From Rothia sp. ZJ932 (lineage in GTDB: Bacteria > Actinomycetota > Actinomycetes > Actinomycetales > Micrococcaceae): a stretch of 64,000 bases of DNA. The first letter of the stretch is position 1. Every line of letters begins with the position of its first letter. The position numbers and the translations under genes are program-made. Of this stretch, positions 35,374 to 44,355 are shown piece by piece. The notes below the pieces were generated by a model, which was not told where the DNA came from, ran no database searches, and saw nothing but the letters and a program-made list of their open reading frames with translations. The DNA is taken from positions 1,054,001 to 1,118,000 of the forward strand of contig NZ_CP070480.1 in the NCBI RefSeq assembly GCF_016924835.1, in the 5' to 3' direction.

Positions 35374-36657
35374 GTGTGCATGTCTAGACCTCTTATTCGA
35401 CTTGTGGGTCAGGGTGTTCGTTACGCGAGTAGGTTGCGTGGTGGAGGTTCTGCTTTCCCCGGTCTTGTGATGGAAAAATTTCACCCCGGTTTTGTAGCTG
35501 AGGCGTTGGCGACTTTGCCGCGCGGCGTTGTGGTGGTCTCGGGTACTAACGGTAAGACGACCACTACCAAAATGGTGGTGCAGTTGCTGGAGTCTCAAGG
35601 GTTGAAGGTTTTTACCAACCGTACGGGTTCTAACTTTGTGCGCGGCGTGGCGGCTGCTTTGTTGGGTGAGATGAGTCTGACCGGCAAGCTGGATGCTGAT
35701 ATCGCTGTTCTTGAGCTTGATGAAGCGCATGCTGTTCATTTTGTGAAGATGGTCAAGCCTGATTATGCGCTGTTGTTGAACGTTTTGCGCGATCAGTTAG
35801 ATCGTTTTGGTGAGATTGACACAACCCGCCGTATGCTCTCAACCGTTGCTGCGGCAACTACTGGCACGGTGGTGCTCAACCGCGAGGATCCGCGCATTCA
35901 TCGTATTGCTGATGACGTTGCCACCGGTACCAATATTGAGTATTTCGGTCTGAGCCCCAAGTTACGGGCGATGTTCCCCTCTGATGATGAGATGCGTTCG
36001 GGAGTTACTGCCAGCGAGCAGAATCTCCCCGAGGCTAAGGTCGCTCTGGCCGATTTTGCGGGCACCTGTTCAACCTTTGATATTGAGGGTGAAGAGGTCA
36101 TAGGCGAGGTCAACCTCTATGGTGTGTACAACATCTTTAATGCAGCTGCGGCGATGGCGCTGACCCTCGAAGTGATGGGTGCGGACGCGAACCGTTCGGC
36201 TCTGATTGCTGAGTTGGCAAAGATTGCCCCGGCTTTTGGTCGCGGTGAGACCCTCAATGTAGAGGGGCAGACCCTGCAGTTGCTGCTGGTGAAGAATCCT
36301 TCGGGTTTCCGCCTCTCCTTGGCTTCAGCAGATGCCAAGGATTACGCCACTATGATTGCCATTAACGATGCTTACGCTGATGGTCGCGATGTTTCGTGGT
36401 TGTGGGATGTTGATTTCCACTCCCTCGAAAACGGCGGGGTTGATATGGTGACCGGTGTGCGTGCCTACGATATGGCGCTGCGCTTGGAGCACGATGACGT
36501 TACCGTTGCCCACATCGACGAGAACTTAGAATCAGCCTTGGCGACCTTTATCAAGAACTCTGCGGGTAAGCCCATGCGTATTTTCTGCACCTACACCGCC
36601 ATGCTTGCCCTGCGTAAAGAGCTTGCGAAGATTACCGATGTTGAGGAGATTTCCTAA
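35374..36657 (+). CDS. murT: Lipid II isoglutaminyl synthase, MurT subunit
   Basis: Mur-ligase-like subunit that, with GatD, amidates D-Glu of lipid II to D-isoglutamine. The Walker motif GTNGKTTTTKMV lies at about residue 57. DADIAVLELDEAHAVHFVKM and LLLNVLRDQLDRFGEID follow, then a C-terminal DUF1727 domain (LVKNPSGFRLSLAS, WLWDVDFHSLENGG). The four-cysteine zinc ribbon found in Staphylococcus and Streptococcus MurT seems absent: the corresponding stretch (residues about 195-240) has one cysteine (TCSTF). The start may be GTG 35374 or ATG 35380. The stop directly abuts gatD. Confidence 0.94.
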   Translation: MCMSRPLIRLVGQGVRYASRLRGGGSAFPGLVMEKFHPGFVAEALATLPRGVVVVSGTNGKTTTTKMVVQLLESQGLKVFTNRTGSNFVRGVAAALLGEMSLTGKLDADIAVLELDEAHAVHFVKMVKPDYALLLNVLRDQLDRFGEIDTTRRMLSTVAAATTGTVVLNREDPRIHRIADDVATGTNIEYFGLSPKLRAMFPSDDEMRSGVTASEQNLPEAKVALADFAGTCSTFDIEGEEVIGEVNLYGVYNIFNAAAAMALTLEVMGADANRSALIAELAKIAPAFGRGETLNVEGQTLQLLLVKNPSGFRLSLASADAKDYATMIAINDAYADGRDVSWLWDVDFHSLENGGVDMVTGVRAYDMALRLEHDDVTVAHIDENLESALATFIKNSAGKPMRIFCTYTAMLALRKELAKITDVEEIS

Positions 36658-37386
36658 ATGACTCAGGCTCGAAAATCTCTGAAAATTCTTCAGCTGTACC
36701 CCCAAGACATGAATATTTATGGGGACTGGGGCAATACTCTTTCGCTCTCTCGTCGCGCGCAGGCGCACGGCTTTGAGACCGAGATTGTTGATTACAACCC
36801 CGGTGATACCTTCCCCGAAGACGCTGACATTATTGTGGGCGGCGGCGGTCAAGATTCAGGTCAGACCATTATTCAGGATGACCTGCTTGCCCTGGGCAAT
36901 ACCCTCAAAGCTCAAGCAGAGGCGGGTACACCCATGCTGGTGATTTGTGGTCTCTACCAGCTCTTCGGCAAAGAGTTTCGCACCATTGGCGGCGAAAATC
37001 TCAAGGGTATCGGCATCTTCGACCTGCACACCGTCGGCGGTGAAGAGCGCCTGATTGGCAATATCGTTGAGGAATCAGAGGAATTCGGCACCATTGTGGG
37101 CTACGAAAACCACTCAGGGCTGACCTACCTGGGCGAAAACGTCAAACCGCTGGCACACGTCACTAAGGGCGAGGGCAACAATACCGAAGACTCAGGAGAG
37201 GGCGCGCGCGTCCATAATGTTGTAGGCTCCTACCTGCACGGTTCGTTGCTTCCTAAAAACCCTCGCATTTCTGACTTTTTGATTGAAAAGGCGGTCTTGA
37301 ACAAGTACGGCGAGTTTACTCCTGCCACACTTGATGATTCTGTGATTGAGAGGGCGCGTGCGTCCGCCATGGAACGCCCCCGCTAG
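36658..37386 (+). CDS. gatD: Lipid II isoglutaminyl synthase, glutamine amidotransferase subunit GatD
   Basis: Class I glutaminase that supplies ammonia to MurT. The 242-residue protein shows LQLYPQDMNIYGDWGN, VGGGGQDSGQ, the nucleophile Cys97 in LVICGLYQLFG and the catalytic His194 in VGSYLHGSLLPKNP. ATG follows the murT stop without a gap, so the complex is translated as a coupled pair. Confidence 0.95.
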   Translation: MTQARKSLKILQLYPQDMNIYGDWGNTLSLSRRAQAHGFETEIVDYNPGDTFPEDADIIVGGGGQDSGQTIIQDDLLALGNTLKAQAEAGTPMLVICGLYQLFGKEFRTIGGENLKGIGIFDLHTVGGEERLIGNIVEESEEFGTIVGYENHSGLTYLGENVKPLAHVTKGEGNNTEDSGEGARVHNVVGSYLHGSLLPKNPRISDFLIEKAVLNKYGEFTPATLDDSVIERARASAMERPR

Positions 37387-37460
37387 CGGTTCGGTACAAT
37401 AGATAACTGTGAAAAAGACTCGCTTCTAGCGGGTGAAAGACTGAGATAAAAGGAGATTCC

Positions 37461-38219
37461 ATGTCGGGTCACTCCAAATGGGCTACTACCAAGCACAAGA
37501 AAGCAGCCATCGACGCTAAGCGCGCTAAGGCTTTCGCTAAGTACATTAAGGGTATTGAAGTTGCCGCACGCATGGGCGGCGCTGATACCTCAGCTAACCC
37601 CGCGCTTGACTTGGCAGTGTCAAAGGCTAAGAAGAACTCTGTTCCTAACGACAACATTGACCGCGCTATCAAGCGTGGTGCTGGTCTGACCGGTGAAACC
37701 ATTGACTACACCGAAATTATGTACGAGGTACGCGGCCCGCAGGGTACCGCTCTCTACGTTGAGTGTCTGACTGATAACCGCAACCGTGCAGCGGCAGAGG
37801 TTCGCACCGCGGTGACCCGCAACGGTGGCACCCTGGCTGACTCAGGTTCTGTTGCTTTCATGTTCGAGCGTAAGGGCGTTGCTGAGGTTACCAAGATTGA
37901 CGGTCTGACCGAGGATGACGTCTTAATGGCAGTGCTGGACGCCGGTGCTGAAGAAGTTATCGACGATGGCGATGTATTCACTGTGGTTTCTGGTCCCTCA
38001 GATTTGCCCGAAATCCGTAAGGCTCTTGAAGAAGCTGAGCTGGAATACAACAATGATGATCCCGTATTCCGCCCCACTATGAACGTTGATTTGGACGCTG
38101 AAGGCGCTAAGAAGTTCCTCAAGCTGGCGGACGCTCTCGAAGAGCTTGACGATGTTCAGAACGTCTACTCCAACGCTGATATTTCAGACGAAGTAGCTGC
38201 AGAACTCGACGCTGAATAA
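37461..38219 (+). CDS. yebC: YebC/PmpR family (TACO1-like) protein
   Basis: A 252-residue DUF28 protein. [20 protein letters not shown] marks the N-terminus, followed by the [17 protein letters not shown] segment and [17 protein letters not shown]. Older work calls these transcriptional regulators; more recent work implicates them in helping ribosomes through proline stretches. AAGGAG lies seven bases before ATG. It is followed closely by ruvC, in the common yebC-ruvCAB order. Confidence 0.96.
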   Translation: MSGHSKWATTKHKKAAIDAKRAKAFAKYIKGIEVAARMGGADTSANPALDLAVSKAKKNSVPNDNIDRAIKRGAGLTGETIDYTEIMYEVRGPQGTALYVECLTDNRNRAAAEVRTAVTRNGGTLADSGSVAFMFERKGVAEVTKIDGLTEDDVLMAVLDAGAEEVIDDGDVFTVVSGPSDLPEIRKALEEAELEYNNDDPVFRPTMNVDLDAEGAKKFLKLADALEELDDVQNVYSNADISDEVAAELDAE

Positions 38220-38239
38220 AATGTAAAGGATGTGAAGGC

Positions 38240-38926
38240 TTGCCTTCTTCCCATGTTTTCAGGCGCCCGGTGGGTGAGCATGAAGCTCGCGTTCCGGGCG
38301 CCGCCCGTATCTTAGGGGTTGACCCCGGTTTGACGCGGTGCGGTTTTGGGGTGGTTGATATGACTGCCAACCGCAAGGCGTATTTTGTGGATGTGGGGGT
38401 TGCTGGAACCGCTGCCGCCCAGCCTCTTGATACCCGCGTCCACACTATTTTTGAGGCTGCTGGGCAGTGGCTTGATGCCTATAAGCCCGATGCCTTGGCA
38501 ATTGAACGTATCTTTGCTCAGGAGCAGGTGAATACTGTGATTGGTACCGCCCACGCTTCGGGTGTGGTGATTGCTGCGGCTGCTTCGCGGGGTATCCCGG
38601 TTTTCTTTCACACTCCGTCTGAGGTGAAAGCTGCTGTGACGGGTTCTGGACGCGCCGATAAGCCGTCGGTGCAGCGCATGGTGGCGCGCATTCTGGGTCT
38701 GGAGACTCTGCCTAAACCTGCGGACGCGGCGGACGCGCTGGCGCTTGCTATCTGTCATGGCTGGCGTGGTGGTGGCATCGGTTCTGGCATCAACATGGCG
38801 GCAACTACTCAGACTCACCAGGGCTCGCGTCCATCTGCTGCGCGGGTGCGTCGCATACAGAACCTTACTCCTGCCCAGCAGGCGTGGGCTGACGCTGAAG
38901 CCAAAGCCCGCCGTGCGGGGCAGTAG
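38240..38926 (+). CDS. ruvC: Holliday junction resolvase RuvC
   Basis: RNase H-fold endonuclease that resolves four-way junctions with RuvAB. First catalytic Asp in [16 protein letters not shown], Glu in [17 protein letters not shown], and the C-terminal Asp pair in [17 protein letters not shown]. The 228-residue length includes an N-terminal extension (about 28 residues from a TTG start) and a C-terminal tail beyond the usual 170-190 residues. GAAGG precedes the TTG. The true start could be downstream, but no better codon is visible. Confidence 0.94.
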   Translation: MPSSHVFRRPVGEHEARVPGAARILGVDPGLTRCGFGVVDMTANRKAYFVDVGVAGTAAAQPLDTRVHTIFEAAGQWLDAYKPDALAIERIFAQEQVNTVIGTAHASGVVIAAAASRGIPVFFHTPSEVKAAVTGSGRADKPSVQRMVARILGLETLPKPADAADALALAICHGWRGGGIGSGINMAATTQTHQGSRPSAARVRRIQNLTPAQQAWADAEAKARRAGQ

Positions 38927-39014
38927 ATGGGCGCGGAACAGGTGAGCAAACGGGTAGCTGCGCTGTGTGTGGCTGAGTGGATTTTCGAACATATTTTCTA
39001 ATAGTATGGGTTCT

Positions 39015-39641
39015 ATGATTGCTTCTTTGACCGGCCGCGTGGTACACGTTGGTCTTGATTCTGCCGTAATTGATGTCAATGGCTTTGGCATGCTGGTGAA
39101 TGCCCCTGCCCGAGTGCTTGCTTCTTTGCGTACCGGTGAAACGGCAACGGTTCTCACCACCATGATTGTGCGTGAAGATTCCATGACTCTTTACGGTTTT
39201 TCTGAACCTGCTGAGCGGGCAGTTTTTGACCTCTTACTCTCAGTCTCAGGTGTGGGGCCGCGTATCGCTTTAGCTGCGCTAGGCATTCACACTGCTCAAG
39301 ATATTGAGCGGGCGGTAACAATGGGTGATGATAAAGCTTTTACTAAGGTGCCCGGCATTGGTCCTAAGGGTGCCCGCCGCATTGTTTTGGAACTCGCGGG
39401 TAAGCTGATTCTTTCGGGCGAAGACCAGTCTGCCGATCGACTACCGCTGAATACCGGTATCGTCTGGAAGCCTCAGGTTATTGATGCCCTCATGGGGTTG
39501 GGGTGGAGCGAGAAGGACGCCACCGCGTCCGTCGATACCTTCATTCAGCATGAACCGCAGGCTGAGACCATGACCGTTGCCCAGGCACTAAAAGCAGTGC
39601 TTGCGACTTTAGGCTCTCAGCATTCGCTGGGACGTCACTAA
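39015..39641 (+). CDS. ruvA: Holliday junction branch-migration protein RuvA
   Basis: Junction-binding subunit of RuvAB. MIASLTGRVVHVGLDSAVID is the OB fold, the helix-hairpin-helix motifs are around LLSVSGVGPRIALAAL and FTKVPGIGPKGARRIVLELA, and the C-terminal RuvB-binding domain is ALMGLGWSEKDATASVDTF. The usual N-terminus MIASL corresponds to ATG 39015; ATG 39006 in the same frame would add three residues. No strong ribosome-binding site precedes either. Confidence 0.95.
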   Translation: MIASLTGRVVHVGLDSAVIDVNGFGMLVNAPARVLASLRTGETATVLTTMIVREDSMTLYGFSEPAERAVFDLLLSVSGVGPRIALAALGIHTAQDIERAVTMGDDKAFTKVPGIGPKGARRIVLELAGKLILSGEDQSADRLPLNTGIVWKPQVIDALMGLGWSEKDATASVDTFIQHEPQAETMTVAQALKAVLATLGSQHSLGRH

Positions 39642-39677
39642 TTTTTTTCAGCCTTTTACGAAAGATCACCAGTTTCT

Positions 39678-40709
39678 ATGAGTTTTGATTCCGCAGCTGA
39701 GATTCCCGGTCAGCGTCTTGTTGCCATGGAGGAAGAGCCAGAAGAGAAGATGATTGAGGCGGCGCTTCGCCCCAAGTCGCTGGACGATTTTGTGGGGCAG
39801 AAGCGGGTGCGTCAGCAGCTTTCTCTGGTGCTTGAGGCGTCAAAAATGCGCGGACGCTCCGCCGACCATGTTTTGCTGTCGGGGCCTCCCGGTCTGGGTA
39901 AAACAACTCTGTCGATGATTATCGCCGCTGAGATGGAGGCACCGTTGCGTATTACGTCCGGACCTGCCATTCAACATTCGGGTGATTTGGCGGCTATTCT
40001 TTCGTCCTTGACCCCCGGCGAAGTTCTCTTTCTCGATGAAATTCACCGCATGAGCCGCCCAGCCGAAGAAATGCTCTATATGGCGATGGAGGATTTCCGT
40101 GTAGATATTGTGGTGGGTAAGGGTGCCGGTGCCACCTCTATTCCTCTAAAGTTGCCTCCTTTTACCCTGGTGGGCGCTACCACCCGTGCAGGTTTGTTAC
40201 CCGGTCCCTTGCGTGACCGCTTTGGTTTTACCGGTCACCTTGAGTTCTATTCGGTGGACGAGCTACAGCTGGTCTTGCGCCGTTCAGCGGGGCTTATGGA
40301 TATGCAGATTTCTTCTGAAGGGTTCGCCGAAATTGCCGGACGTTCCCGTGGCACCCCGCGTATTGCCAACCGCCTCTTGCGTCGTGTGCGAGATTGGGCG
40401 CTGGTTAACGGCATTGATTACATCAACGCCCACGATGCTGCTGCCGCTCTTGATATGTATGAAGTGGATGCGCGCGGTCTTGATCGCCTTGACCGCGAGG
40501 TGCTCGAAGCCCTGATTCACAAATTCGGTGGTGGCCCTGTAGGTCTTTCTACTCTTGCTATTGCGGTGGGCGAAGAAACTGAAACTGTTGAAACGGTGGC
40601 TGAGCCCTACTTGGTGCGTGAGGGGTTGATTGGTCGTACACCGCGCGGACGCGTGGCTCTACCTGCTGCCTGGGAGCATTTGGGCTTAGAGGCACCCGAT
40701 TTACCCTAG
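39678..40709 (+). CDS. ruvB: Holliday junction branch-migration ATPase RuvB
   Basis: Hexameric AAA+ motor of RuvABC. Walker [12 protein letters not shown] near residue 74, Walker [12 protein letters not shown], sensor 1 [11 protein letters not shown] with the arginine finger in PLRDRFGF, and the C-terminal winged helix ([20 protein letters not shown]). The 343-residue length is normal. It lies 36 bases after ruvA in the same transcript. Confidence 0.97.
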   Translation: MSFDSAAEIPGQRLVAMEEEPEEKMIEAALRPKSLDDFVGQKRVRQQLSLVLEASKMRGRSADHVLLSGPPGLGKTTLSMIIAAEMEAPLRITSGPAIQHSGDLAAILSSLTPGEVLFLDEIHRMSRPAEEMLYMAMEDFRVDIVVGKGAGATSIPLKLPPFTLVGATTRAGLLPGPLRDRFGFTGHLEFYSVDELQLVLRRSAGLMDMQISSEGFAEIAGRSRGTPRIANRLLRRVRDWALVNGIDYINAHDAAAALDMYEVDARGLDRLDREVLEALIHKFGGGPVGLSTLAIAVGEETETVETVAEPYLVREGLIGRTPRGRVALPAAWEHLGLEAPDLP

Positions 40710-40845
40710 CCTAGGGGCACCACTTTCTCAATAGACAGCTTCAAGCCGTGACTTTACTGAGGTTTACCTTAGTGGCGCGTTTGTTCTGGGCTAGACCGGT
40801 ACGTCTACTAGTATGGGATTAATTGTTTTTTGACGTTAGGTTTCT

Positions 40846-41253
40846 ATGAATTCGGGTTCTTCATCCAGCGCAGTTTTCTATATTCTCATGCTGGTGCTGA
40901 TGGTGGTCTTTCTCTTTATCCTGCCGGCTCGCCGTGCGAAGGCTCTGCGGGCACAGATTCAGCAGATGCACGACAGTTTGCAGGCGGGTACCCAGATTGT
41001 AACCGTGGCGGGCATTTTTGGAGTGATCCAAGAGGTTAATAGGGATTCTCAGTTTGCTTTGGTTGAGATTGCACCCGGCACTGTGGTCAAGATACGTTTG
41101 GCGGCTATTGCTGAAATCGTTGAGACCGGCGCTCCCCATGTTCAGTCTGCCGTTCAGATTTCTTCCGAGCAGCCCGCATCAGCTGTGGAGTACCCGGCAT
41201 CGGGTGCATCTGAGAGCTCGCGCGTAGCCGATAACGAGCGTCCGCAACAGTAA
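40846..41253 (+). CDS. yajC: Preprotein translocase accessory subunit YajC
   Basis: A 135-residue single-pass protein of the SecDF-YajC complex. A membrane helix at residues 8-27 (AVFYILMLVLMVVFLFILPA) is followed by the RRAKALRAQIQQMHDSLQAG segment and the VTVAGIFGVIQEV beta core. It precedes secD and secF as usual. Confidence 0.94.
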   Translation: MNSGSSSSAVFYILMLVLMVVFLFILPARRAKALRAQIQQMHDSLQAGTQIVTVAGIFGVIQEVNRDSQFALVEIAPGTVVKIRLAAIAEIVETGAPHVQSAVQISSEQPASAVEYPASGASESSRVADNERPQQ

Positions 41254-41337
41254 AGATTTTTCTCGCACGCAAGTAGCACATCCGGTGCTGCTTGCGTGCT
41301 TTAGTATTGTGAGCACACAAGAAGGAGTAGTGGGGGT

Positions 41338-43035
41338 ATGACCCGTAAACTCTCTCATGCTAGAAACACTCTGGTGGGTATGTTTTTAGTAATCGCCGCT
41401 GTGGTGGGCGGAATTTTTGCTACCACAGCATCGGGTGGCTCCTGGTCGCCCAAGTTGGCGCTGGACCTTTCCGGGGGCACCCAGTTGATTCTTGCACCGC
41501 AGGTTTCAGGTTCTGATTCTCAAGAGGTGACAGAGGAGCAGCTTGAGCAAGCGGTTGATATTATTCGTCAGCGTGTGGATGGCTCAGGTGTTGCTGAAGC
41601 TGAGGTTACTACTCAGTCGGGGCAGAACGTTGTGGTGTCTTTGCCGGGTGCGCTTGATAAGCAGACCCGTGATTTGATTCAGGCATCCGCGCAGATGTCT
41701 TTCCGTTCGGTATTGCAGGCGGGGGCACCTACGGCTGTTGCTGAGGAAAGTCGTTTGTCGGAGGATCAGTTGCCTCAGCCTGCGGGGGAGCCTGAGAACG
41801 GTTCAGACCCTAACTGGATCAGCGCTGATTTGTACCGTCAGTTTGAGGCTTTGGATTGTGCCGCTGTTGCTAACGAGGACGCCGAAGCACAAAACCCTGA
41901 AAACGCGATTGTTGCCTGTGCAACCGATGGCACTGAGAAGTACATTCTGGGCCCGGTGGAGCTTAACGGTACCGATATTAAGAACGCATCCTACGGTCAG
42001 GTACAGTCTGCTCAGGGTTTTGCGACCGGTCAGTGGGGTGTGAATATTGAATTCACCGATACTGCTCGTGAAGTGTTCCGCGATATCACCACTCGTATGG
42101 TTGGTATTGGTGCTACTACCCCCGGTAGCCCCCGTTCTCGTTTTGCGATTTTGCTTGATGGCAAGGTGCTTTCTTCACCTTCATCTAAGGCTATTATTGC
42201 CGACGGTCGCGCGCAGATTACCGGTAACTTTACTGAAGAGAGCGCTAAGGCGCTGAGCGAGCAGCTTAAGTATGGTGCTTTGCCCATTAGCTTTGCTATT
42301 CAGTCTGAGCAGCAGATTTCAGCAACCCTGGGTACCGACCAGTTGAAGTGGGGTCTGTTAGCGGGTCTGATTGGTCTGGTGTTGGTCTTCATTTACTCAA
42401 TTTTCCAGTACCGCCTGGTGGGTCTGGTTAATATCTTCTCCATCATTGTCGCGGCTATTTTTTCGCTGGCTTTGATTGTTTTGCTGGGCAACCTGATGAA
42501 CTACCGTCTGTCATTGGCGGGTGTTGCCGGTTTGATTGTGTCGATTGGCTTGATGGCTGACTCCTTCATCGTCTACTTTGAACGTATTCGCGATGAGATT
42601 CGTAGTGGCAGAACTATTGCCGCAGCGATTGATCACGGTTGGCAACGTGCCCAGCGCACTATTTTGGCGTCGAAGGCAGTGAACCTACTGGCTGCGGTTG
42701 TGCTGTACCTGGCGTCGGTGGGTAACGTTCGTGGTTTTGCCTTTACTCTGGGATTGACCGCGATTTCTGACCTGGTAGTGACCTACCTGCTGATTCACCC
42801 GCTGATTGTTCTTCTGGGCAACACCAGCTATTTCAAGAACGGTGGGCGTTTCTCAGGTATGGATCCGGTGGCGCTGGGCGCTACTCCGTTGTACCGAGGT
42901 GCCGGACGCGTCCGCACGCCCGATGAAGCGCCGCTAGAAAGCGCGGCAGAGCGTCGCCGGGCTGCACGTTTGGCAGCTGAACAAGAAGCTCTAGAAGCTG
43001 ACAAGATGAAGGCAGGTGGCAACCGTGGCGAATAA
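41338..43035 (+). CDS. secD: Protein translocase subunit SecD
   Basis: RND-type membrane protein that uses the proton gradient to complete export through SecYEG. The 565-residue protein has TM1 near the N-terminus, the LDLSGGTQLIL motif (D1), a large periplasm-facing domain with an insert of Glu, Pro and Asn-rich sequence (about residues 125-165), then five further helices including GLIGLVLVFIYSIFQYRLVG, and AGLIVSIGLMADSFIVYFER (motif D4). AAGGAG precedes the ATG. secF overlaps its 3' end. Confidence 0.97.
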   Translation: MTRKLSHARNTLVGMFLVIAAVVGGIFATTASGGSWSPKLALDLSGGTQLILAPQVSGSDSQEVTEEQLEQAVDIIRQRVDGSGVAEAEVTTQSGQNVVVSLPGALDKQTRDLIQASAQMSFRSVLQAGAPTAVAEESRLSEDQLPQPAGEPENGSDPNWISADLYRQFEALDCAAVANEDAEAQNPENAIVACATDGTEKYILGPVELNGTDIKNASYGQVQSAQGFATGQWGVNIEFTDTAREVFRDITTRMVGIGATTPGSPRSRFAILLDGKVLSSPSSKAIIADGRAQITGNFTEESAKALSEQLKYGALPISFAIQSEQQISATLGTDQLKWGLLAGLIGLVLVFIYSIFQYRLVGLVNIFSIIVAAIFSLALIVLLGNLMNYRLSLAGVAGLIVSIGLMADSFIVYFERIRDEIRSGRTIAAAIDHGWQRAQRTILASKAVNLLAAVVLYLASVGNVRGFAFTLGLTAISDLVVTYLLIHPLIVLLGNTSYFKNGGRFSGMDPVALGATPLYRGAGRVRTPDEAPLESAAERRRAARLAAEQEALEADKMKAGGNRGE

Positions 43036-44092
43036 ACTAGCTCAATTTGGTAATGATCTACATTCGGGGCAAAAGTCTTTTGGGTTTGTTGCCAACCGTA
43101 AAAAATGGGCTGTGCTGGCTCTACTGATTGTGGTGGCGGCTGCTTTGGTGCCGGTACTGCGCGGTGGCTTCAACCTTGGTATTGAGTTCCGCGGGGGTTC
43201 AGAGTTCACTGTTTCCTCCGTTCAGCAGACTGCCCCTGCCATCGGTGAAAATGCCATCTTTACAGCTGCACCCGAAGCGTCAGATGTACGTGTTACGAAC
43301 ATCGCCCCCGGTACTATGCGTGCCCAGATGAGCGAGCTGACTGACGATCAGACGCTTGCTGTTGCGTCATCCCTACGCGATGCCTATGCGGTGAGTGATG
43401 CTGAGGTGACCTCATCCTTTGTTGGCCCAACCTGGGGTGCTGATGTAACCCGTCAGGCGCTGTGGGGTTTGGTCTGGTTCGTTACCCTGGTCATGGCTGG
43501 TATGGCGCTTTACTTCCGCACCTGGAAGATGGCAGTCTCAGCCATTGCCGGTCTTATTTTCACTGTGGTTACCACCGTCGGTCTTTACGCACTGATTGGT
43601 TTGGAGATTACCCCTAGTGCAATTATTGGGTTCCTGACGATTCTCAGTTACTCGTTGTACGACACGGTGGTGGTCTTCGATAAAATTCGTGAAAACACAG
43701 CCCGCGCGTTTGAAGGTAAAGACAAGACCTTTGGTGAGCAGATTAACCTGGCTATCAACCAGACCCTGGTACGTTCCATCAACACCTCGATTGTTGGTTT
43801 GCTGCCGGTGGGGTCGATTCTTTTCATTGGTTCGCTGATGCTCGGAGCGGGTACTCTCAAAGACCTCTCGTTGGCTCTTTTCATCGGTATCATCGTGGGT
43901 ACCTTAGGTACTCTTTTTGTTGCTGCACCGGTTTATGCGTGGCTGCGCCTGGGAGAGAAGGCTATTGTCGAACACGACGCGCTGGTTGAAAAGCACCGCC
44001 GCGGCGAGATCACAGAAGAACACAATGAGCAGCCGGTTACTCGACCTGAAGCAACCATGCAACGCATCGAGGTAAACAACATCAATCTGTAA
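43025..44092 (+). CDS. secF: Protein translocase subunit SecF
   Basis: Partner of SecD. It contains TM1 WAVLALLIVVAAALVPVL, the SecF motif FNLGIEFRGGSEF, and a C-terminal helix bundle with IIGFLTILSYSLYDTVVVFD and RVxxN-type VRSINTSIVGLLPVGSI. GTG 43025 (MANKLAQFG) has GCAGG eight bases upstream and is preferred over GTG 43016; both overlap secD. The tail (EITEEHNEQPVTRPEATM) is polar. A strong hairpin follows. Confidence 0.96.
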   Translation: MANKLAQFGNDLHSGQKSFGFVANRKKWAVLALLIVVAAALVPVLRGGFNLGIEFRGGSEFTVSSVQQTAPAIGENAIFTAAPEASDVRVTNIAPGTMRAQMSELTDDQTLAVASSLRDAYAVSDAEVTSSFVGPTWGADVTRQALWGLVWFVTLVMAGMALYFRTWKMAVSAIAGLIFTVVTTVGLYALIGLEITPSAIIGFLTILSYSLYDTVVVFDKIRENTARAFEGKDKTFGEQINLAINQTLVRSINTSIVGLLPVGSILFIGSLMLGAGTLKDLSLALFIGIIVGTLGTLFVAAPVYAWLRLGEKAIVEHDALVEKHRRGEITEEHNEQPVTRPEATMQRIEVNNINL

Positions 44093-44141
44093 AAGTCAAA
44101 GGTGAGGAACGCGGCATTACGTCGCGGTGACTTTAACGTAG

Positions 44142-44188
44142 CGGTATATCCCGCCGACCCATCAATGAGGGTTCGGCGGGATATACCG
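44142..44188 (+). terminator. Long stem terminator after secF
   Basis: CGGTATATCCCGCCGACCC (44142-44160) pairs with bases 44169-44188, with one bulged T; an eight-base loop lies between. It is followed by TTTAAAAA and probably ends the yajC-secDF transcript. Confidence 0.75.
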
Positions 44189-44355
44189 TTTAAAAACGCG
44201 ACTTTGTGGGGAATAGAGGCACAACAGCAGCTATTGATCGAAGACCTTACACAAAAGGTTCAGACTTTCTTGGCTAGAGCGGGGCACTTTGACACATTCG
44301 TTCGCGCGATTGCTTAGAATAAATCTACACACCATGCCATCGAAAGGAGTTGACC

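Noticed and set aside
44102-44317. 71-codon open frame between secF and rel
   Set aside because: It spans the long terminator hairpin and lacks coding character.
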